Positions 21,064 to 30,369 are shown, counted from the stretch's first letter. The stretch is DNA of 64,000 bases from Microvirga mediterraneensis (GCF_013520865.1 NZ_JACDXJ010000001.1:3643501-3707500); one strand, 5' to 3'. The notes: generated by a model not told the origin, from the letters alone. Numbers and translations are program-made.

Positions 21064-22239
21064 ATGTTCCTGAACTTCTTCACAGAGCTGCGCGCGGCCA
21101 AGGTGCCGGTCTCCTTCCGCGAATATTTGTCCCTTCTGGAGGCGCTCGACCGGGATCTTGCCGACAAGAGCGTCGAGGAATTCTACTATCTCTCCCGCGT
21201 CTGCCTGGTGAAGGACGAGCGGCATTTCGACCGGTTCGACCAGGTCTTCGCCCATGTGTTCAAAGGGATCGCCAGCATGGGCCACGCGGTCGACGAGGCC
21301 GGGATCCCGGAGGAATGGCTGCGCAAGCTCGCCGAGCGCTACCTCACGGACGAGGAGAAGAAGCAGATCGAGGCCATTGGCTGGGAAAAGCTCTGGGAGA
21401 ATCTCAAGGAGCGCCTCAAGGAGCAGAAGGGTCGCCACCAGGGCGGCAACAAATGGATCGGCACCGCCGGAACCTCGCCCTATGGGGCCTATGGCTACAA
21501 TCCGGAAGGCATTCGCATCGGCCAGGACAAGAACCGCAATTTCCGCGCCGTGAAGGTGTGGGACAAGCGCGAGTTCAAGGATTTCGACGACAGCGTCGAG
21601 CTCGGCGTGCGTAACATGCGCATCGCGCTGCGGCGCCTGCGCCGTTTCGCCCGCACCGGCTCGGCGGAAGAGCTCGACCTCGACGAGACGATCCACGAGA
21701 CCGCCCACAAGGGCTATCTCGACGTGCGCCTGCGGCCCGAGCGGCGCAATGCCGTGAAGGTGCTGCTCTTTCTCGATGTCGGCGGCTCCATGGACTGGCA
21801 CATCGAGATCGCCGAGGAGCTGTTCTCGGCGGCACGGCTCGAGTTCAAGCATTTCGAGCACTTCTACTTCCACAACTGCGTCTACGAGAACCTGTGGAAG
21901 GAGAACCGCCGGCGCTTCGACGAGGTGATCCCCACCCTCGACGTGATCCGCACCTACCCGTCCGATTACCGGGTCGTGTTCGTGGGGGACGCCTCCATGA
22001 GCCCCTACGAGGTCACCCATCCCGGCGGCTCGGTGGAGCATTGGAACGAGGAGCCCGGCCAGGCCTGGCTCGGACGCATCCTCGATCATTTCCCGAAAGC
22101 CGTGTGGCTGAACCCGGTGCCGCAGCCGCATTGGGCCTATACCCAATCCATCGGCCTGATCCGGCAGGCCTTCGGCGAGCGCATGTATCCGCTCAACCTC
22201 GAGGGCATCGATCACGCGATGCGCGAGTTGGTCCGATAG
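21064..22239 (+). CDS. CoxE-like von Willebrand factor A domain protein
   Basis: The 391-residue protein has an N-terminal helical part (FLNFFTELRAAKVPVSFREY) and a C-terminal VWA domain with the MIDAS motif DVGGSMD near residues 239-245. Such proteins bind a metal through the MIDAS and pair with MoxR ATPases to assemble or insert cofactors into target enzymes; CoxE acts on CO dehydrogenase, but no such enzyme is in the window. The likely ATPase partner is at 16500-17348. The target is unknown. Confidence 0.85.
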   Translation: MFLNFFTELRAAKVPVSFREYLSLLEALDRDLADKSVEEFYYLSRVCLVKDERHFDRFDQVFAHVFKGIASMGHAVDEAGIPEEWLRKLAERYLTDEEKKQIEAIGWEKLWENLKERLKEQKGRHQGGNKWIGTAGTSPYGAYGYNPEGIRIGQDKNRNFRAVKVWDKREFKDFDDSVELGVRNMRIALRRLRRFARTGSAEELDLDETIHETAHKGYLDVRLRPERRNAVKVLLFLDVGGSMDWHIEIAEELFSAARLEFKHFEHFYFHNCVYENLWKENRRRFDEVIPTLDVIRTYPSDYRVVFVGDASMSPYEVTHPGGSVEHWNEEPGQAWLGRILDHFPKAVWLNPVPQPHWAYTQSIGLIRQAFGERMYPLNLEGIDHAMRELVR

Positions 22240-22300
22240 GTTTCATCCGGCAGCGCGGAAACCGGTTTGCCGAAAGATCCGCACGCAGATAAGAAACCGC

Positions 22301-22867
22301 ATGACCCAGACCTACACCCACAGCCCCAAGCCCTTCGGCGGGCCGATTTCGTTCATCCTCAAGGGCGACAGGCTCACGGTGGATTCCGGCCGCAAGGTGC
22401 ATGAGGTCCAGCTCGGCGCCGTCAGCACGGTCCGCATGACCTTCGAGCCCGGCCGGCTGGCGCAGAAATCCTTCCGGACGAAAGTGACCATGAAGGACGG
22501 CAAGTCCTTCACGTTCAACTCGCTCAACTGGAAGAGCCTGGTCGAGGCTCAGGAACTGACCCAGGAATACCGCGGCTTCACTCAAGCCCTGTGCGAGGCC
22601 ATCGCGCGCGCCAATCCCCAGGCGCGGTTCGTGGCGGGAAAGCCCATGGGACTCTGGCTGCCCACCTCGGCGCTGGCCATCGCATCGCTGCTGGCCATGG
22701 CCTACCTGATCTGGCAGGCCATGCGGATGGGAGCGACGGGCGTCGCCCTGCTGGGCGCGCTCTTCGCCGTCGTGGGCGTGTGGCAGATCGAGCCGATGAT
22801 CCGGCTCAACAAGCCCCGCCCCTTCCGGGCGGGCGAACTGCCGGCGGAGCTTCTGCCGAGGTCCTGA
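22301..22867 (+). CDS. Membrane protein with PH-like N-terminal half, unknown function
   Basis: The 188-residue protein has a first half rich in beta strands (ISFILKGDRLTVDSG..., MTFEPGRLAQKSF) resembling a small PH-like fold, then two adjacent transmembrane helices at about 123-142 and 146-165, leaving a short cytosolic tail. It starts 61 bases after the VWA gene on the same strand, so it may be co-transcribed. I do not recognise a characterised family. Confidence 0.65.
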   Translation: MTQTYTHSPKPFGGPISFILKGDRLTVDSGRKVHEVQLGAVSTVRMTFEPGRLAQKSFRTKVTMKDGKSFTFNSLNWKSLVEAQELTQEYRGFTQALCEAIARANPQARFVAGKPMGLWLPTSALAIASLLAMAYLIWQAMRMGATGVALLGALFAVVGVWQIEPMIRLNKPRPFRAGELPAELLPRS

Positions 22868-22956
22868 GCCTGACGTGGCGGCGCGGTGCCTGGTCCTCGT
22901 CAACAGGCCATATTCCCTGCCAGGGCTTTAAGGAGGCCTTCTGCCCGATAAGTTCG

Positions 22957-22984
22957 TTGACATACCCTCTTTATGAAATATTGT
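22957..22984 (+). promoter_or_regulatory. Candidate sigma-70 promoter for the small secreted peptide
   Basis: TTGACA (22957-22962), a 16-base spacer and TATTGT (22979-22984). The -35 is a perfect consensus. It would start RNA about 47 bases before ATG 23038. Confidence 0.5.
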
Positions 22985-23037
22985 AACAAACAAGTGCCCG
23001 CAGAGGTACTTTCAGGACACCAGAAGAGGGAATGGTT

Positions 23038-23166
23038 ATGAAACTCACTATCTGCATCAAGATCGCACTCGCCTTCGCCCTCATGGGATCGGCGGCAGCG
23101 ATGTCGTTTCCCGGGGCGGAAGGAACCGTCGTGGCCCGCGCGGGCGATCCGTCCCAGTGGGGCTAG
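23038..23166 (+). CDS. 42-residue secreted peptide
   Basis: The short gene is supported by a full set of signals. A perfect -35 lies upstream, AGAGGG sits seven bases before ATG 23038, the N-terminus is signal-like (MKLTICIKIALAFALMGSA), and a strong terminator stands 43 bases after the stop. The mature part would be about 20 residues (from around SFPGAEGT to DPSQWG). An earlier in-frame ATG at 23032 is too close to the ribosome site. Function is unknown. Confidence 0.6.
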   Translation: MKLTICIKIALAFALMGSAAAMSFPGAEGTVVARAGDPSQWG

Positions 23167-23208
23167 GCGTTCTGTCATCCTGAAGGAGACGCCCCTGATC
23201 ATAGGGCA

Positions 23209-23239
23209 AGCCGGGATGCCTTCGGGCTCCCGGCTTTTT
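23209..23239 (+). terminator. Rho-independent terminator
   Basis: AGCCGGGA/TCCCGGCT stem capped by GCC-TTCG-GGC with a single bulge, followed by TTTTT. The U-tract exists only in the + direction, so it serves the small peptide transcript. Confidence 0.85.
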
Positions 23240-23263
23240 GTTGGCTTGAGGGGCAGCCCGGCG

Positions 23264-23689
23264 TTAGGCCCGCACCACCAGCACCGAGCACTTGGCGTGG
23301 CGCACGATGGTGGCGGCGTTGGAGCCGAGGAGATAGGTCGCCATGGTCGGCCGGTGGGAGCCGATGACGACGAGATCGGCGCCGGTCTTCTCGGCCTCGT
23401 CCAGGACCTCGTTGTAGACCGAGCCGAGCCGGACGACGGCGGAGACGCGCTCGGCCGGTAGGGCCACCCTGGCTGCCAGCTCGGCCAGCTTCTTCTCCGA
23501 CTCGCCCTGCTGCTCGTCGTCGAAGGTCGGCGGCATGAACTCCATGTAGGTGACGGGCACGATGGCCCGCACATAGATCAGGCGCAGGGAGCCGCCCGAC
23601 GCATTGGCGAGCTCGACGGCCTTGTCGATGGCGGGCTGCGCCTGATCGACCTCTCCGAGATCGACGGGAACCAGGATCGTCTTGAACAT
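23264..23689 (-). CDS. Universal stress protein (UspA family)
   Basis: The 141-residue single-domain Usp starts with MFKTILVPVDL. The nucleotide-binding-type motif is seen in VIGSHRPTMATYLLGSNA with a terminal SVLVVRA. Usp proteins bind ATP or AMP and help cells survive stress and stasis; the target is not known. GGAG stands seven bases before ATG 23689. It lies 15 bases after the ferredoxin gene, probably in one operon. Confidence 0.9.
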   Translation of the reverse strand: MFKTILVPVDLGEVDQAQPAIDKAVELANASGGSLRLIYVRAIVPVTYMEFMPPTFDDEQQGESEKKLAELAARVALPAERVSAVVRLGSVYNEVLDEAEKTGADLVVIGSHRPTMATYLLGSNAATIVRHAKCSVLVVRA

Positions 23690-23704
23690 GGGCTTTCTCC
23701 GGAT

Positions 23705-24025
23705 TCAGCCTTGACGGGTGGGCGTGTGAACGACGAGGCCGTCGAGTTCGGGCCGGACGCGGATCTGGCACGAGAGACGGGAATTGGGGCGCACATCGTA
23801 GGCGAAGTCGAGCATATCCTCTTCCATCGGCTGAGGCTGGCCGGTCGCGGCTTCCCATTCCTCTGCGACATAGACGTGACAGGTCGCACAGGAGCAGGCC
23901 CCTCCGCACTCCGCCTCGATGCCCGGGATGCCGTTGCGGATGGCGGTTTCCATCACGGTAGAGCCCTCCTCCGCCTCGACGGTGCGGGCTGTACCTTCGG
24001 CATCGATGAACGTGATCTTGATCAT
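23705..24025 (-). CDS. [2Fe-2S] ferredoxin, adrenodoxin type
   Basis: The 106-residue ferredoxin has the cluster pattern C-x5-C-x2-C (ECGGACSCATC) and the fourth cysteine in RLSCQIRV, as in vertebrate-type and ISC ferredoxins. It passes single electrons to cytochrome P450s, dioxygenases or Fe-S assembly. No reductase or oxygenase is adjacent, so the partner is unknown. AGAGG is six bases before ATG 24025. It is first in an operon with the Usp gene. Confidence 0.92.
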   Translation of the reverse strand: MIKITFIDAEGTARTVEAEEGSTVMETAIRNGIPGIEAECGGACSCATCHVYVAEEWEAATGQPQPMEEDMLDFAYDVRPNSRLSCQIRVRPELDGLVVHTPTRQG

Positions 24026-24133
24026 TGCGGACCTCTTCTTGTCGGCGCATACTTAAGACAGACTGCACCGGAAGACGAGAGACGGGCGCGAAACCTGCCG
24101 TCTTTTCGCCGTAATTTTCCCTGGTAGAGCAGG

Positions 24134-24148
24134 TTACTAAGCCGTTAA
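24134..24148. promoter_or_regulatory. CtrA-like box with one mismatch
   Basis: TTAC-N7-TTAA lies in the 316-base gap between the ferredoxin gene and the GPR-like gene, 194 bases before the latter's ATG. It has one mismatch to TTAA-N7-TTAA. The rest of the gap shows no gene. Confidence 0.35.
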
Positions 24149-24341
24149 CGACGTTCATAAATGACAGGGGACATCGGGTTTCCTTGTTGCAGATCGGCCG
24201 CTAGACTTGCTTGGTAAATAACAGATTACCGTGCGGAATCCCTTGAACGGGGCTCCGTGCCGGTTGAGGCCACGCATTCACCTCGTTTTTCAGGGAATGA
24301 AGCGGGCTCAACCATCATCAGTTGCGTCACGAGGGCGGATC

Positions 24342-27300
24342 ATGGCGACCGAGAACAAGAAGATGAAGGACCCGGCTGAGGCGGCCCTGTCGGCTGTCGA
24401 GCAGGCACTCAACCTCGAAGAGACATTCGTGATCCATACGCCGGAGCGCTCGGGCAACAAGCCTTATGAAGAGCCCAAGCTGCCCGATATCGACGATCAC
24501 GACTTCACCAAGGGTCCTTTCGGTCTCGGTTCCGATTCCCTGTCCGCCCAGGCAGACGACCATGACCCCAGGCTCGACGACATGGCCCGTTCCGGTTTCA
24601 TCGCCCCCGACCGGAGCGCCGTCGCGAATGATGACCGCCAGAACATGGGCGTGATGCTGCAGGCCCTCCAGGTCCGCCCGTCCCGCCGCGCCTATTGGAT
24701 CGCCGCCCTCGCCTCCCTGCTCTGGCTCGGCGGTATCGGGGCCCTGGTCTATGCACAGGGGATCACCACCCCCGAACAGCTGCTCGCCGCCTTCTCGACC
24801 TCGCAGTTGGCTCTCGGGGCCGTCGGGCTCGTGGCGCCGATCTTCCTCTTCTTCATCGCCGCGATGCTCACGATCCGCTCGCAGGAAATGAAGCTGGTCG
24901 CACGGGCGGTCGGCGAAGTCGCCGTACGTCTGGCTCAGCCGGAAAACTTCTCCACCGATGCGGTCCTGTCCGTTTCGCAGGCCGTGCGCCGTGAAGTCGC
25001 CGCCGTCGGCGATGGCGTCGAGCGGGCCCTGGCCCGCGCGGGCGAACTCGAAACCCTCGTGCGCAGCGAAATCTCGACGCTGGAGCGCGCCTATTCCGAC
25101 AACGAAATCCGCATCCGCTCGCTCATCGACGAGCTCGTGGCGCAGCGTGAGGCCATCGTGTCCAACGCGGAGCGCGTGCGCGGCTCCATCACCGGCGTGC
25201 ACCAGAGCCTGATCCAGGATCTCGACGGCGCCAGCGAGCGCGTCGTTTCTGCCGTCAGCGGCGCGGGCGACAAGGTCACCGCCTCGCTCGAACAGCAGGG
25301 CGATCACATCACGCAGGCCCTCGGCCGCGCCGGCGAACGCGTCGTCGAGGAAATGGCGAGCCGCGGCGTCGAGCTGGTGGAACGCCTGTCGGGCTCCAGC
25401 GAAGAGATCAAGAACGGCATCTCGGAGGTGGGCACCACCATCACGAGCGCGCTCGAGAGCAAGGCGCAGGACATCACGGGCGCCTTCGAGCGCACCGGCG
25501 ACCTCCTGACCCGCCACCTGCAGGACGGCGCGAGCCAGGTCACCCGCACGCTCGCCGAAACCGGCCGCGGCGTGATCGACGCCCTCGCCCAGCAGGGCAA
25601 CGACGTGCGCGAAGCCTTCGAGCAGACGGCCCGCACCCTCGAGGACAGCTTCGCCCAGCGCGGAGCCGAGATCACCGAGAAGCTGGCGGCCACCGGCGGC
25701 GTCATCGCCGACGATATCTCGGCCCGCACGACGGAAATGCGCGACCAGATCGCCACGGCGGGCGCCCTGGTGGGCGAGGAGATCGCGACACGCGGCACGC
25801 AGCTGCGCGAGCAGCTTTCAACGACGGGCGCCACGCTCGTCGAGGAACTCACCGCCAGCAGCAGCAATCTGCGCGAGGAATTCGCCCTCACCGCCGGATC
25901 CCTCATCGAGGAACTGGCGACCCGCGGCACCAGTCTGCGCGAGCAGCTCGCCACGACCGGAACGGGCGTCGTCGACGAGATCGTCCTGCGCGGCAACGAG
26001 TTCCGCGAGCGTCTTGCAACCACGGCCGCCGACGTCACCCGCGAGATCAGCGAGCGGGGCGGAGAAGTGCGCGAGCAGCTCGAAAGCGCCGTGCGCCTCG
26101 CCGACGAATCCATCGGCAACCGCGTCGAGGATCGGGCGCCCCGCCTCGAGACCGCGAGCCAGCGCGTCAGCGAATCCGTCACCGTCCAGGGCCAAGCGCT
26201 GGAGACCAGCCTCGCCGAGGCCGGCGAGCGCGTGTCGCTGCTCATGGGCAACCAGGTCGAGGAGTTCCGCACCGCCTTCGAAACGCGCGGCAAGGACTTT
26301 TCCGAGACGCTCGCTCTCCACACGGACGAGGCTCAGACCCGTCTCGCGACCACCGCCAAGGACATCGTCCTCGCCATCGCGTCGCAAGGATCGCGCGTCA
26401 ACGAGGTGCTCAGCCGCACGGCGGAAACTCTTTCCACGACGGTCGACACCCGTACTCGCGAGATGGAAGAGGCTCTCGGCTCGCGCCTCACGGCCCTGGA
26501 GGGCGTCATGGCCCGCGGCGGCGAGATGGCCGAGCGCATGTCCCGCGACGTGGGCAGCCTGACCGAGACGATCAGCGGCCGCTTCGAGGAGATGGACCGT
26601 CTCATCACCGTGCAGGGCCGCGCCGTGGCCGAGACCTTCGCCGAGCGCGCCCGCGAGGCGACCACCGCCATCGAAACCCAGCTCGCCGCCCTGGAAGAGC
26701 ACGCCTCACGGCGCAGCTCGGAGATCACGGTCAACTTCGACACCATCGTCGAGCGGGTCGACACCGTTCTCGGCGCCCGCGCCACGGCGCTCAACGAGGC
26801 CCTGGTGGTGCGCACCGGCGAGATGGCACGCGTGATGGCCGAAGGCGGACGCGACGTGGCGGCCTCGCTCCAGGCGCGTGTCGACGAGATCAGCCAGGCG
26901 ATCAGCGCCAAGACGAACTCGATTGCCGATACCCTGTCCTCCAGGGCCGAGCAGATCGGCGTATCCCTCGACAGCCGCATCGCGTCGATCAACGAGGTTC
27001 TCGGCAGCCGCGCCGACGAGATCACGGAAACCCTGGGCACCCGCGCCTTCGAGATCAACCAGACCCTGGGAAGCCGCGCCGAGGAAATCGCCAACGCGCT
27101 CAACCAGAGCGTCACGATGCTCGAAGACCGGGTCGTCAACCGCCTCAGCGGCGTTGCCGAGACCATCGACGAGCTTGGACAGGCCGTTCTCGGCTCGCTC
27201 ACCAGCCGCATCGGCGAGATCCGCTCGATCTTCGACACGGAAGGCGCATCCCTCGTCGAGAACCTGGGTAGCCGTGGCGAAGTGATCGGCCGCGAAGTCG

Positions 27301-29081
27301 CCGCCATCAGCGATACGACGCTGCGCAGCCTCGAAGAGCGCAGCAGCACCCTGCTCTCCTCTCTGCAGGATCGCACGATGGAGCTGACCGCCTCCTACAT
27401 GCAGTCGACGGAGGCCATGCGCAGCGCCCTCGACCTGGGCACGCAGCAGACCGTCGAAGCCCTCACCGGCACGAGCGACCGCCTGCGCGGCGAGCTCACC
27501 GACGTGCTCGGACGCCTTCAGGACGCCAACCGCCTGCTCCAGCAGGTCGCGGCCTCGGCCAGCAGCAATCTCGGCGCCGTCGAGGACGGGTTGGCCGGGC
27601 GCGTCCAGCACATCGAGTCGCTCTTGACGGAGATCGCCACCCAGACGGGCCGCGCGTCCGATCAGGTAGGCGATCAGGTCGATGCCCTGCGCAGCGTATC
27701 CTCCGGAGCCATCCAGCAGGCGCTGGAACTGGCCCAGAGCCTCGAGGAGCGCGGTCGCACGCTGACCGACACCACCCACGAGCAGATGCGCACCCTCACC
27801 GAGGCCACGACCGCTCTCGAGCGTGTCGAGGCCCGCATGAGCGAAGCCCTGTCCGGCCGCCAGCAGGCCCTGGACGAGCTTCTCGGCCGTATCAACGCGC
27901 GGGCTCAGGATCTCGAATCCGCCACGCGCTCCTTTACGACCCTGCTGGAAGGCTCGCTCGAGAACGCCGACGCGAAGGCGCGCCAGCTCGGCTCCGTCCT
28001 CGCCGCTGCCGCCGATACGGCGACGAACGCCATCGGCGAGCAGTTCGAGCGCATCCGGTCCAGCACGGGCGAGGAGAGCGCCCGCACGGCCGCTGCCCTG
28101 CGCGCCAATTACGAGCAGGCCGCCGCCGAGATGGCCCAGGCCCTCGGCAGCGCCACCGCGAAGTTCCGCGACACGATGGGCGAGCTGCGCGGCATGACGG
28201 GCCAGATCCAGCGCGAGTTGGAGGCGACCCGCGCCGAGCTGCGCCGCGGCGTCGTGGAGCTGCCGCAGGAGACGCAGGAAGCCAGCGCCAACATGCGCCG
28301 CGTCGTCGCCGACCAGATCAAGGCTCTCAACGAGCTGTCCGCTCTGGTATCGCGCTCCAACCGTCTGGTCGATGCCGCTCCGGCCGCCCAGCCCCGCAAG
28401 GCCGCCGTCAACGAGACGCCCGTCGCCGCCACCATGGCCGCCGTCGCGGCCGCGGTCGAGCAGCGGATCGCGCAGAATCCGGCCCCCGCCCCTGCCGCGA
28501 CGGTCGCCCGTCAGGCGGAGCCCAAGCCCGCTCCTGCCCCGACGCCTGCGCCTGCACCGGTCCCCGCGCGCCCGGCTCAAGCCCCGGCTGAGCGTCCGGC
28601 TGCTCGCCGGGAGGAGGCTCCCGCCCGCGACGCCGGCAATCGCGGCGGTTGGCTGTCGGATCTCCTGAACCGCGCCTCCCGCGACGAGGCCGTCGAGCCC
28701 GCCCGTGCACCGGCTCGTACCGACCGCGCCCGCACCAACAGCCTCGAATCCCTGGATTCGATCTCGGTCGACATCGCCCGGATGATCGATCACGAGGCGG
28801 CCGTCGAGCTGTGGGACCGCTACCGCCGGGGCGAGAGCAACGTGTTCACCCGTCGCCTCTACACCCTGCAGGGTCAGCAGACCTTCGATGAGATCCGCCG
28901 CAAATACCGCCGCGACGACGAGTTCCGGCAGACGGTGGACCGGTACGTGGAAGAGTTCGAGCGTCTGCTGTCGGAAGTCTCCCGCGACGACCGGGACTCC
29001 ATGCTGACGAAGACCTATCTCACGTCCGAAACCGGCAAGGTCTACACCATGCTGGCCCATGCCAGCGGCCGGTTCGATTGA
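24342..29081 (+). CDS. Giant membrane coiled-coil protein resembling growth pole ring proteins (GPR/RgsE)
   Basis: The 1579-residue protein starts at ATG 24342 with GAGGG seven bases upstream. An acidic cytosolic N-terminus is followed by two membrane helices (about 116-141 and 157-179) and then some 1200 residues of apolipoprotein-like amphipathic helix with repeated units such as LGSRAEEI, ATTG and EEIATRG. A Pro/Ala-rich linker (about 1375-1465) leads to a compact C-terminal domain (RMIDHEAAVELWDRYRRGE... to ASGRFD). This layout matches Agrobacterium GPR and Sinorhizobium RgsE, which form a ring at the growing pole and direct polar wall growth. The assignment rests on architecture and lineage, not on a search. 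A strong terminator follows. Confidence 0.75.
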   Translation: MATENKKMKDPAEAALSAVEQALNLEETFVIHTPERSGNKPYEEPKLPDIDDHDFTKGPFGLGSDSLSAQADDHDPRLDDMARSGFIAPDRSAVANDDRQNMGVMLQALQVRPSRRAYWIAALASLLWLGGIGALVYAQGITTPEQLLAAFSTSQLALGAVGLVAPIFLFFIAAMLTIRSQEMKLVARAVGEVAVRLAQPENFSTDAVLSVSQAVRREVAAVGDGVERALARAGELETLVRSEISTLERAYSDNEIRIRSLIDELVAQREAIVSNAERVRGSITGVHQSLIQDLDGASERVVSAVSGAGDKVTASLEQQGDHITQALGRAGERVVEEMASRGVELVERLSGSSEEIKNGISEVGTTITSALESKAQDITGAFERTGDLLTRHLQDGASQVTRTLAETGRGVIDALAQQGNDVREAFEQTARTLEDSFAQRGAEITEKLAATGGVIADDISARTTEMRDQIATAGALVGEEIATRGTQLREQLSTTGATLVEELTASSSNLREEFALTAGSLIEELATRGTSLREQLATTGTGVVDEIVLRGNEFRERLATTAADVTREISERGGEVREQLESAVRLADESIGNRVEDRAPRLETASQRVSESVTVQGQALETSLAEAGERVSLLMGNQVEEFRTAFETRGKDFSETLALHTDEAQTRLATTAKDIVLAIASQGSRVNEVLSRTAETLSTTVDTRTREMEEALGSRLTALEGVMARGGEMAERMSRDVGSLTETISGRFEEMDRLITVQGRAVAETFAERAREATTAIETQLAALEEHASRRSSEITVNFDTIVERVDTVLGARATALNEALVVRTGEMARVMAEGGRDVAASLQARVDEISQAISAKTNSIADTLSSRAEQIGVSLDSRIASINEVLGSRADEITETLGTRAFEINQTLGSRAEEIANALNQSVTMLEDRVVNRLSGVAETIDELGQAVLGSLTSRIGEIRSIFDTEGASLVENLGSRGEVIGREVAAISDTTLRSLEERSSTLLSSLQDRTMELTASYMQSTEAMRSALDLGTQQTVEALTGTSDRLRGELTDVLGRLQDANRLLQQVAASASSNLGAVEDGLAGRVQHIESLLTEIATQTGRASDQVGDQVDALRSVSSGAIQQALELAQSLEERGRTLTDTTHEQMRTLTEATTALERVEARMSEALSGRQQALDELLGRINARAQDLESATRSFTTLLEGSLENADAKARQLGSVLAAAADTATNAIGEQFERIRSSTGEESARTAAALRANYEQAAAEMAQALGSATAKFRDTMGELRGMTGQIQRELEATRAELRRGVVELPQETQEASANMRRVVADQIKALNELSALVSRSNRLVDAAPAAQPRKAAVNETPVAATMAAVAAAVEQRIAQNPAPAPAATVARQAEPKPAPAPTPAPAPVPARPAQAPAERPAARREEAPARDAGNRGGWLSDLLNRASRDEAVEPARAPARTDRARTNSLESLDSISVDIARMIDHEAAVELWDRYRRGESNVFTRRLYTLQGQQTFDEIRRKYRRDDEFRQTVDRYVEEFERLLSEVSRDDRDSMLTKTYLTSETGKVYTMLAHASGRFD

Positions 29082-29107
29082 GGCGATTGACGCTTCATAC
29101 AGACATG

Positions 29108-29136
29108 AAAAACGCGGCCTTCGGGCCGCGTTTTTT
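29108..29136. terminator. Bidirectional terminator after the giant gene
   Basis: CGCGGCC-TTCG-GGCCGCG stem, with A-tract before and TTTTTT after. It can end both the giant gene and the converging flavin reductase gene. Confidence 0.9.
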
Positions 29137-29171
29137 GTTGAGGCGCCACCTCGCTCGCTTGGGCGCCGGTG

Positions 29172-29780
29172 TCAGCCGCCGGGGCGCGTGATCGAGAACC
29201 TGGTCTCCGGCGTCGCCACGAAATAGTCCCGGTAGCCGGAGCGGGCGATGGGGCGCATGGCGGCGGTGTCGACGAGACCGTTCACGATGTAGCGGTCGTC
29301 GATGTGGATGCCCACGACCTGCCCGATCACGAGGTAATAGGACGGGTCGCCCCCGCCCAGGGGATTGAGCGGCACGGTCTGCAGCCACTTGCATTCGAGT
29401 GCCGCAAGGGCATCGGCCACCCGTGGCGGCTTCACGAGCCGGGAGGGAGCGGATTTCAGGCCCGCATGGTCCATCTCGTTCTCGCCGCGCGGCAGAACGG
29501 CCGACGTGACGTTCATCTGCTCGCGCAGGTCATAGGTCGCCAGATTGCAGACGAACTCCCCAGTCTCCTCCACGAAGGTGAGCGCATCCTTCTTGCCGGC
29601 GGACGAGAACGCCACCATGGGCGGGCGCTCGGACACGGCGTTGAAGAACGAATAGGGCGAAAGGTTCACCTCTCCTTTAGCGCTCATGGTGGTGATCCAG
29701 CCGATGGGCCGGGGCGTGACGATGGCCTTGAAAGGATCGTGCGGCAGGCCGTGGGCGTTGGTCGAGGTTTCGTAGAACAT
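29172..29780 (-). CDS. Flavin reductase-like FMN-binding protein
   Basis: The 202-residue split-barrel flavoprotein shows the FMN-binding segments VTPRPIGWITTMS and SPYSFFNAVSERPPMVAFS, typical of the flavin reductase-like family that uses NAD(P)H to reduce FMN or acts as an oxidoreductase itself. Length and motif order are complete. It shares strand and direction with the nitroreductase gene 25 bases upstream, so the two are probably one operon of flavin enzymes. Confidence 0.88.
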   Translation of the reverse strand: MFYETSTNAHGLPHDPFKAIVTPRPIGWITTMSAKGEVNLSPYSFFNAVSERPPMVAFSSAGKKDALTFVEETGEFVCNLATYDLREQMNVTSAVLPRGENEMDHAGLKSAPSRLVKPPRVADALAALECKWLQTVPLNPLGGGDPSYYLVIGQVVGIHIDDRYIVNGLVDTAAMRPIARSGYRDYFVATPETRFSITRPGG

Positions 29781-29805
29781 GAGGGATCAGCTACCGGCGA
29801 GTTGT

Positions 29806-30369
29806 TCAGAAACGCGTCACGATGTCAGCCAGGGCGGGACGGTCGCGGTCGGTCGGCGTCTCCTTGGCCGTTCCGATATGCACGAAGCCGGCGATCCGTT
29901 CATGGAGCTTCAGCCCCAGTGCGTCGAGCACACGCCGGTCGAAGGCTGCCCATCCGGTAAGCCAGGAGGCGCCATAGCCGAGAGCGGTCGCTCCGGTGAG
30001 GAGGTTCATGCAGACCGCCCCGGCAGAGAGAACCTGCTCCCAGTCCGGGATCTTCGCATGCGGCACCACGCGGGACACCACCGCGACGACCAGGGGGGCG
30101 TTGGAGAAGCGCTCCCGCTCGGCCGCGACCTGCTCGGCGCTGGCATTGGGATTATCCGCCTGGAAGGCCGTCGCAAGCACCTCGCCGAGGCGCCCTCGAG
30201 CCTCGCCCTGGATCAGGATGAAGCGCCAGGGAACGAGCTTGCCGTGGTCCGGCACCCGGGATGCGACCTTAAGAAGCGTTTCGACTTCCTGCTCGGACGG
30301 CCCCGGCTCGCCCAGCCAACGCGGAGGGACGGAACGGCGCTGCAGAAGGCGGGAGATACTATCATTCAT
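29806..30369 (-). CDS. Nitroreductase family protein (YdjA-like)
   Basis: The 187-residue FMN enzyme has an N-terminal RRSVPPRWL segment binding the FMN phosphate, PDHGKLVPWRFILIQGEA, and the C-terminal GYGASWLTG motif. The short length is that of YdjA-type minimal nitroreductases. They reduce nitro groups or quinones with NAD(P)H; the natural substrate is unknown. First gene of the pair with the flavin reductase. Confidence 0.9.
   Translation of the reverse strand: MNDSISRLLQRRSVPPRWLGEPGPSEQEVETLLKVASRVPDHGKLVPWRFILIQGEARGRLGEVLATAFQADNPNASAEQVAAERERFSNAPLVVAVVSRVVPHAKIPDWEQVLSAGAVCMNLLTGATALGYGASWLTGWAAFDRRVLDALGLKLHERIAGFVHIGTAKETPTDRDRPALADIVTRF

Noticed and set aside
26706..29060. 784-residue minus-strand frame inside the giant gene
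   Set aside because: Long antisense frames are expected opposite a repetitive GC-rich gene; no domain or ribosome site.
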